Positions 1 through 6,100 of a DNA stretch of 11,481 bases are shown piece after piece (position 1 is the stretch's first letter; every line of letters begins with the position of its first letter). Below the pieces are notes generated by a model that was given only the letters and a program-made list of their open reading frames with translations, searched no databases and was not told where the DNA came from. Position numbers and translations under genes: made by a program. This stretch comes from an uncultured Lachnospiraceae bacterium. GTDB lineage: Bacteria; Bacillota; Clostridia; Lachnospirales; Lachnospiraceae. The stretch is from positions 1-11,481 of the forward strand of contig CAJTZH010000083.1 in NCBI GenBank assembly GCA_910584325.1, in the 5' to 3' direction.

Positions 1-1
1 A

Positions 2-571
2 ATGCTCTACAATGTATTTATGGACAGACCATCGGATGAGGGTGGAAGAACGGCATGGGTATCCCAGCTTGACGCCGGAGTGGAGCGTGAGAAAGTATTG
101 GAAGGATTCCTGTTTTCACAGGAGTTTTCCGTAATCTGTAACAATTATGGAATTATTATGGGAACGCTCGACGATGAGCCGCGTTTGAAAGAATCAGTTG
201 CGCATAACAGAAATCAGAATGCGAATCTTACGAAATTCGTGTCAAGATGTTATACGCAGACGCTTGGAAGAGAGTATGAGGACGGCGGACTGGAGGCATG
301 GTGCGGAGTCATTCTGGCAGGTTCAAACAGTCCTAAGCAGGTGGCCAAGAACTTTATTTTCTCAGACGAGTTTACACAGAAGAATCTGGGCAATAGGGAG
401 TATGTTGAGGTATTGTACCGGACATTCTTTGGGCGTGAAGCGGATGAGGGAGGACTTGCGGCATGGACGGAAGTGCTGGATTCGGGAAGAGAAGACAGAG
501 ACAAGGTTTTGTCAGGATTTGCTGATTCCGTGGAGTTTGACGGTATTTTGAAATCATTCAATCTGAATTAA
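2..571 (+). CDS. DUF4214-repeat protein, C-terminal part (5' end cut by window edge)
   Basis: Only the last 189 codons are present. The first visible codon is an ATG, but it lies inside a repeat, so the true start is probably upstream of the window. Three copies of a DUF4214-like motif can be read, with the pattern LY-x4-(G/D)R-x-x-(D/E)-(D/E)-GG-x3-W followed by a helix ending in F-x-x-S-x-EF. The aromatic anchors are near residues 2-42, 83-124 and 138-179. Copies 2 and 3 follow each other closely (55 residues), while copies 1 and 2 are separated by an extra linker (81 residues). DUF4214 modules are common at the ends of large secreted or surface proteins of Bacillota and cyanobacteria and are thought to be structural or interaction modules. 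No catalytic residues are visible. The gene ends with TAA and a terminator 33 bases later, so it is the last gene of its transcript. The family call is fairly sure; the role is unknown because the N-terminal part is missing. Confidence 0.8.
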   Translation: MLYNVFMDRPSDEGGRTAWVSQLDAGVEREKVLEGFLFSQEFSVICNNYGIIMGTLDDEPRLKESVAHNRNQNANLTKFVSRCYTQTLGREYEDGGLEAWCGVILAGSNSPKQVAKNFIFSDEFTQKNLGNREYVEVLYRTFFGREADEGGLAAWTEVLDSGREDRDKVLSGFADSVEFDGILKSFNLN

Positions 572-601
572 ATAGAAATGGCAAAATAAAGTGAATAGAT
601 A

Positions 602-636
602 AGAGGATGCACTGGAAAAGTGCATCCTTTTTTATT
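602..636 (+). terminator. Rho-independent terminator of the DUF4214 gene
   Basis: A perfect 9-bp stem, GGATGCACT (605-613) with AGTGCATCC (619-627), encloses the loop GGAAA and is followed by TTTTTTATTTT. Lower A-T and G-T pairs can extend the stem into the T run. It lies about 30 bases after the stop codon at 569-571. Confidence 0.93.
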
Positions 637-671
637 TTAAAAGAAAAAATGCGATATTTTAGAACAAATTG

Positions 672-700
672 TTGTATTTTGACAAAATAAGGTATATAAT
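672..700 (+). promoter_or_regulatory. Probable sigma-A promoter for the 757/1262 unit
   Basis: A perfect -10 box TATAAT at 695-700 is preceded, with a 17-base spacer, by TTGTAT (672-677), a weak -35 box. A start near 707 would give a leader of about 50 bases. The better-looking TTGACA at 679-684 is only 10 bases from the -10 and cannot serve as its -35. Confidence 0.6.
675..689 (+). repeat. AT-rich inverted repeat between -35 and -10 (candidate operator)
   Basis: TATTTTG-A-CAAAATA is a perfect 7-bp inverted repeat with a one-base centre, lying in the spacer of the promoter for 757. That position suits a repressor site. In DNA this AT-rich it could also be chance. Confidence 0.35.
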
Positions 701-756
701 GTAATTCAAGAAACAATTTAAATAATGTTTTATTTTACAAAAGGGGGTATTTCTTT

Positions 757-1293
757 ATGAAGAAATCACTACACACTATTTCTATGGTTGCATTGGGCGT
801 TGTTTTATTAGGTGGTCTTGTCCGTATTGACGCGGCAAGCAGAACGGCGACGCTGAATATGGCAAATCAGAACACGACGACATCTTCTCAGATGTTCGCG
901 CAGTCCCAGTATCCGATCGAATATTTTGTTATTGCAGGTGATACATCAAGGGGAGATATTAATTTTACGATTGCTGGAAAAACTACAAATTCTGCTTATA
1001 CAACGATTGCATATTCGGGTTCGTGTTCCGTCGGAGGTACGGTCGCTACAACCGGATTTAATGGAGGAGATGCACCGATATATTTTGAATCCGATTCCTA
1101 TGTTAAAGTAACAGCTTCTAAGGGAATATCAAGAAACAGTTATACGAATTATATCGGTTCCGCGATGATTTCCACACAGACGGCAGAATCACGCGGAGGT
1201 ATTTTTGGGGATTATTATGAGGAGCTAAATATGTTAGCGGATGAGATGAGGGAGAAAATAAATGAGTGGGACGGACAAAATACGGAGTATTGA
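757..1293 (+). CDS. Small secreted protein of unknown function
   Basis: Encodes 178 residues. The start is supported by an AAAGGGGG ribosome binding site ending about 9 bases upstream. Residues 1-26 form a typical signal peptide: KK at positions 2-3, a hydrophobic core VALGVVLLGGLV, and a likely cut after IDA. The mature part (about 150 residues) is rich in Thr, Ser, Gly and Tyr with alternating hydrophobic residues through about residue 140, which suggests a small beta-sandwich. It ends in an acidic, helix-prone tail (about 149-175, with EEL, DEMREK). One cysteine is left after cleavage (C90). There is no lipobox, LPxTG-type motif or second membrane segment, so it should be released or held by a partner. 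Its last 32 bases overlap the start of the membrane protein at 1262 in another frame, pointing to coupled translation and a shared function. I do not recognise the family. Confidence 0.85.
   Translation: MKKSLHTISMVALGVVLLGGLVRIDAASRTATLNMANQNTTTSSQMFAQSQYPIEYFVIAGDTSRGDINFTIAGKTTNSAYTTIAYSGSCSVGGTVATTGFNGGDAPIYFESDSYVKVTASKGISRNSYTNYIGSAMISTQTAESRGGIFGDYYEELNMLADEMREKINEWDGQNTEY
1248..1254 (+). promoter_or_regulatory. Ribosome binding site inside 757, sets the overlapping start at 1262
   Basis: GAGGGAG lies 7 bases before ATG 1262 while still inside the coding sequence of the secreted protein. This supports a genuine 32-base gene overlap and translational coupling rather than a later start. 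Confidence 0.7.
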
Positions 1294-2932
1294 GAGTGAG
1301 TTCAGGAATAATATTGTTCCGGCACTTTTCTTTGCCCTGTTTTTTGGCTATGTCCTCATCATGTTTGCGTACAATATGTTTTGTACCGGGCAGGGGACAG
1401 ATTATTTAAATGTTGTTACAATATGGGCGGGATTTGGACGGTATCTTTTCTTGATACTTATCTTTTATGGATTTTTGAAAAAAGAAGACGACTGTGTCTT
1501 CTGGACGGTTGCCGTCGGAATTGGATATATACTACAGTTTTTGCTGGCGTTTCTGTTTTGTTTGCGGTTTACATCAGCGTCGTTTATGCTTTTTATGGAT
1601 TTGGCGGCATATTTTTTTGTTTATGCCGCTTGTCCGGCAGTGACGGCGTGGCTTATCGGCAGGGTATGCAGGTCGATTCGGCATGATGTTTTATCCGTTG
1701 TGGCAGTGCTTGTCCTTGGAAGTGTTTTTCTGTTTAATATTGTTCAGGAAGTTCTGCTGTTTCCTGTTTTTCAATTGAATGAACATACCTATACAATTCT
1801 TGGTAAAGCGTTTATGATATTTAATCATTCGTTGAGAGAAACGTTCGTAGTACCGGATGTATTCGCCCCGTTTGCGGTTAATATCACGGACTTTGCGAAG
1901 ACAGTATTTTGGATTGGGTTGTTTGCGCTTATATTAGGAATTATTAGGAAGAAAAAAAGAATGTTTGCGTTGGCAGTTCCGGTACTGATCTGTGTGGTTT
2001 TAATTTGCTTTGATGAAAACAAATTTCAAGTGTATTTCAGCCAGTCCTGCCTGCAAAACAACAGTAAAATGTTGGATAGTTGGAATGGCGACCAAATATA
2101 TTACTTGAAAAGAGAGTTTTATTTAAAAAATCATAAACCGATAAGAGCCGAAACCAATTTTTTGATTGAAGGTTATCATCTGGAACTTACTCCGGGTTTG
2201 AAAACGAAATTTAAGGCAGTTTTGCAGTTATCGGAAGCAGAAGTCAGCGAATATGTATTTACATTGTATCACGGTTACAAGGTTCGGGCTGTTACGGATA
2301 TGGACGGCAGTGCGCTTTCGTTTTCACAGCAGGACGATATTGTCATTGTTTCATCAGGTGGAAAACCACTACGGGAAATTACGATGGAATACGATGGTAC
2401 AGGACAGACGTACATGGCGTCGGCACAGTATACCTGTCTTCCGCAATATTATATCTATTATCCAGTGGCGGGGCGGTATACGCTGTATGATGTTTTGTCG
2501 ATGGGGTATGCACGCAATATGGATTTGCCGGAAGCGGAGTTTACAATAGTGGTGCATGCGGATTATGACGTTTACTCCAATATACCAAGAGTGGAGCATA
2601 ATACGTTTGCGGGAAGAGGCACGGGAGCGACGCTTGTCGGTGGAAAGTATTTAAGAGCGTGTGAGGAGAACGGCGTGAGTATTGTTTATTCTGTTCTCAG
2701 TTCTGACGAGGCGGGCGCAAGAAGCCAGTATCAGAACCTGGTACGTTTTTATGAAGAGAATCAGGTTGATTTTACGAATAAAGCGTGGTTTGCTTGTCCG
2801 TACTATGACGGTCATACCGGCAGGTACTATGTAGGGGACAATTATTTGTTCGGAAGCTATACGGAATTGATGACGAATATGCCGTTGACTTATGGAATCC
2901 CGAGTTCGGAGATACTTAGGTGGATGGAGTAA
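1262..2932 (+). CDS. Seven-helix membrane protein with M1-aminopeptidase-like N-terminal domain and no catalytic domain
   Basis: Encodes 556 residues. About seven membrane helices are visible, near residues 18-38, 49-72, 80-101, 107-133, 143-168, 211-228 and 233-250, with a basic loop RKKKR at 229-233. The rest (about 251-556) is soluble. Residues 302-465 read like the N-terminal beta domain of M1 (gluzincin) aminopeptidases: an opening YHLEL strand, alternating strands, YYPVAG near 399-404, and FAGRG...LVGGKYL near 449-464. Residues 485-530 resemble the beginning of the M1 peptidase domain (RFYEEN, YYVGDNYLF). The protein then stops, with no HExxH anywhere. Bacillota have proteins that join ABC-2-like membrane segments to an M1 domain; this looks like one cut before its active site, so it should be non-catalytic. 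A terminator starts 10 bases after the stop, so no downstream remnant exists. It overlaps the secreted protein gene 757 and may bind or export that product. The membrane topology is firm; the M1 likeness is by eye. Confidence 0.85.
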   Translation: MSGTDKIRSIESEFRNNIVPALFFALFFGYVLIMFAYNMFCTGQGTDYLNVVTIWAGFGRYLFLILIFYGFLKKEDDCVFWTVAVGIGYILQFLLAFLFCLRFTSASFMLFMDLAAYFFVYAACPAVTAWLIGRVCRSIRHDVLSVVAVLVLGSVFLFNIVQEVLLFPVFQLNEHTYTILGKAFMIFNHSLRETFVVPDVFAPFAVNITDFAKTVFWIGLFALILGIIRKKKRMFALAVPVLICVVLICFDENKFQVYFSQSCLQNNSKMLDSWNGDQIYYLKREFYLKNHKPIRAETNFLIEGYHLELTPGLKTKFKAVLQLSEAEVSEYVFTLYHGYKVRAVTDMDGSALSFSQQDDIVIVSSGGKPLREITMEYDGTGQTYMASAQYTCLPQYYIYYPVAGRYTLYDVLSMGYARNMDLPEAEFTIVVHADYDVYSNIPRVEHNTFAGRGTGATLVGGKYLRACEENGVSIVYSVLSSDEAGARSQYQNLVRFYEENQVDFTNKAWFACPYYDGHTGRYYVGDNYLFGSYTELMTNMPLTYGIPSSEILRWME

Positions 2933-2941
2933 GAAGATAAT

Positions 2942-2978
2942 AAGGAGGATGCGCAAAATCAGATGCGCGTCCTTTTTT
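2942..2978 (+). terminator. Rho-independent terminator of the 757/1262 unit
   Basis: GGATGCGC (2947-2954) pairs with GCGCGTCC (2965-2972; one T-G pair) around a 10-base loop, followed by TTTTTT (2973-2978). Upstream A and G residues can extend the stem into the T run. It begins 10 bases after the stop codon. Its stem core resembles that of the terminator at 605-627 (both carry GGATGC). Confidence 0.9.
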
Positions 2979-3051
2979 GTGCTATTATGACGAAATTTGG
3001 GTACAAAAATTTGTAAATATTTTATGAATTTAAAAGAAAATGTAGAATAAA

Positions 3052-3069
3052 TTTGTAAAATATGATAAT
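3052..3069 (+). promoter_or_regulatory. Candidate promoter and regulatory region of the pectate lyase gene 3143
   Basis: The 210-base gap before 3143 is very AT-rich to about 3080. GATAAT at 3064-3069 is the best -10 candidate because the stretch GATAATGTTAATT (3064-3076) resembles the -10 regions of 757 and 10807. No good -35 box sits 16-18 bases upstream, so an activator may be needed or the promoter may lie elsewhere. TTTGTAAAATA (3052-3062) also occurs upstream of 10807. An inverted repeat TACAAA-AA-TTTGTA lies at 3002-3015. The leader from about 3076 to 3142 shows no structure I recognise as a riboswitch. Confidence 0.35.
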
Positions 3070-3142
3070 GTTAATTCCAATGGGACTTCATGTATGAGAC
3101 GATGCAGGTGATAAGAATAGGGAAATTTAAAGGAGAGAACAG

Positions 3143-6100
3143 ATGAAATTAGTTCAAAAAAGGATTATGGCAGTCATATTGTCACTTGTGATGATTCTGC
3201 CGGTACTGGGTGGGACAGTAGAAGTGAAGGCTGCCGACTATAACGAGTATGGGACATACTCTCAGAATGACTGGGATACCGGGGGCAAGAGAACAACAAC
3301 ATGGACTTTTACTTCGAATATGCCGGCATCAACAAAGACACTTAAGGCGAATGATACGATTCATGGTATTACAGTCGATAATCCCGGTTCTACATCATCA
3401 TTACATAAGAGCAACTACATAAAGTTTGTTGCCGGCTCTGTATTTTCAATACCGGTATCTACAGAGGCAGCAAGTGCGGAAGTAACGATAACTGTGACAA
3501 GCAAAAAAAGTGACAGGGGAATTACAGTAGGTGGAGAAACGAAAAATTTTTCTGTCGTTACGAACACATGGAATGTTGCAAAGGGAGATATACAAGCGGG
3601 TAGTTTTACCATTACGGGAACTGGTGGTGAATTATATCTTGCGACAATTGAACTTGTGGAAACAAAGTCAACGGGTGGCGATGGAGATGTTCCAATTACC
3701 GGCGTAACCGTCACACCGGAGACAATATCGCTTAAGGTGGGTGAAACGGCTGATTTAGCTGTGTCTGTTGTACCTGCCGATACAACACAGTCAAAGGCTC
3801 TTAACTGGACAAGCTCCGATACGAATATTGTGACGGTAGACAACAATGGTAAAGTTACGGCAGTGAAAGAAGGAACGGTGACGATTACCGCAACGTCGGT
3901 GGCCAACAACACGATTTCTGCTACATGTGAGGTGACGGTTACGACGGGAACAGGCGGTGAAGTCTTAATCACGGGAGTGACGATTGACCGTCAGAACGCG
4001 GCGCTGAAAGTCGGCGAGACCACGGATTTAAAGGCATCTGTTACACCTTCTAATACAACACAGTCAAAGTCCCTTAACTGGACAAGCTCCGATACGAAGG
4101 TAGCGACCGTTGACAGTAATGGTAAAGTGACGGCAGTTTCTGCCGGAACAGCAGTGATTACGGCAGTTTCCGCGGCAAACAGCAGCTTTTCTGCTTCCTG
4201 TCAGGTGACTGTTACGACAGGCAGCACCGGTCAGGGAAATATGACCGCAGGCGGCTGGAATGAGACAATATACGCGCAGATCGCGGGTATCAGTAAGGCG
4301 GATGTAACGGGGGTTTCCTATAGCGGAGCAATGAGCGGAACGCTTACGGGAGAAGATTTTCAGTATTTGGTGAGAAACCTTAACGGGGGGGTACGTATTG
4401 ATATTCCGGGCGTTAAGGCAGGCGTCTACACGCTTACGGTTACGACGGGCAGCCAGACGCTGACACAGGAAGGAATTGTTGTGAACGCGCAGGACCGTTC
4501 CGGCTATGCGCACTTTAATTACACGGAAGGTGTGGGCGCGTATAAAGACGACGGTACGCTCAAAGAGAACGCGGTTGTTTTATATGTTACGAACGATACA
4601 AAAAACAGTGTTACGCTTAACTTGGACGGCACAACGGTTACTGGTATCGGTAATATTTTAAATACCGTCGGTCAGGATGTCGGAACCGGTAAAAACGCCA
4701 ACGGTGGAACGGCAAATACCAATCAGGATATTTTGAAAAAGCTTGCGCGGGCAAATGTTCCGCTTGTAGTCAGAATTATCGGTACGGTGTCAGATTCTAC
4801 AATTCAGGATATTAAAACAAATGCCATTGACGGTCTGACAGTATATGATTCTATTGATATGGGCGGTTCTGTAGGAGATAACGGACATATGGCAAGAATG
4901 CGTTCCGGAAAAGATATTACTATCGAAGGAATCGGATACGACGCAGTGATTGATGGATGGGGATTCCATTTTATGTGTTCGTCAGGCGAAGCTGATTTAG
5001 GCAAGAGCTTTGAAGTAAAGAATCTTTCTTTTATTAATACTCCGGAGGACGCAGTCGGCATGGAGGGCGTGCAGAAGTCTGCGAACACGTCATCTGAGAT
5101 TACGGCAAGTGTGGAGCGGTGCTGGGTGCATAACAATTCATTTTATGTTCCGCATTTGCCGGAAGCAGCCGAGAGCGACAAAAAAGAAGGCGACGGTTCT
5201 GTAGACTTTAAGCGTGGACAGTATTTTACATGCAGCTATAATTATTTTGAAGGCTGTCATAAGACGAATTTAGTAGGTTCCGCGGATTCTTCACTTCAGT
5301 ATAATTTGACATATCATCATAATTACTGGAAATATTGTAAGGCAAGAGGACCACTTGCGCGAAATGCGAATATTCACATGTATAATAATGTTTTTGAGGG
5401 ACAGACAGATTACGCGATGAACACAAGAGCAAACTCTTACATTTTTTCTGAATATAACATGTTCTATATGTGTAAGAGTCCGCATGCCGTAGAAGGTGGA
5501 GCAATTAAAAGCTATAACGATTCCATTGCCGGCATTTTATACAATAAGGGAAGTAAAGCGACAGAAGTGTCGGATAAGTCCCAGATTGTACCGAATAACT
5601 GTCAATATCAGTTTGGCGGCATAGATTACAGCAAGTTTGATACAAACCCAAGCCAGTCTTATATTCCGTCCGGAAATTATATGCTCCAGACGAGTGTTAC
5701 GGAAGCAAAGAAGGTTATCTTTGCGCAGACTGGTGTGATGAAACAGAATCCGGTTCTGCCGGGTGAGGTAACCATGTCCGATATTTCCATGCTTCCAGGT
5801 AGTGTGAAGCCAGTAGAGATGGCAATACTTCCGGTAGAAAAGACGGCATCAGAGTTTGGAAATGGTGGAAAACTTTCTAAGACAGTATATGCGTTTACGG
5901 TATATACCAAGGCGGACGTAGAGGTAAACTATGCAAGCGACGACCTTACAAAGACAGGACAGCTTGTCAATGAAGCAGGTGAAGTATTCCTTACGGGAAG
6001 CGGTGCGGCGTACTCTCTTCCGGCAGGTACTTATATGATACAGCCGGCGAATTTCCAGCCGGGAGATTCCACGCAGCTTGGAACATTTAAAGAGGTTGTT

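Noticed and set aside
679..700. TTGACA at 679-684 as the -35 box for TATAAT at 695
   Set aside because: The spacer would be only 10 bases, far from the 16-18 required; TTGTAT at 672 fits the spacing better.
3070..3142. Riboswitch in the leader of the pectate lyase gene
   Set aside because: No conserved riboswitch core or strong stem-loop could be drawn; only short 4-bp pairings were found.
3415..3972. Long reverse-strand open frames inside the pectate lyase gene (also at 7084-7557, 6226-6588 and elsewhere)
   Set aside because: They mirror the Thr/Val-rich BIG2 coding sequence, lack ribosome binding sites and show no recognisable domains.
3781..4215. CRISPR-like or mobile-element repeat
   Set aside because: The repeated DNA is in frame and encodes consecutive BIG2 domains; it is protein-domain repetition, with no spacer structure or terminal repeats.
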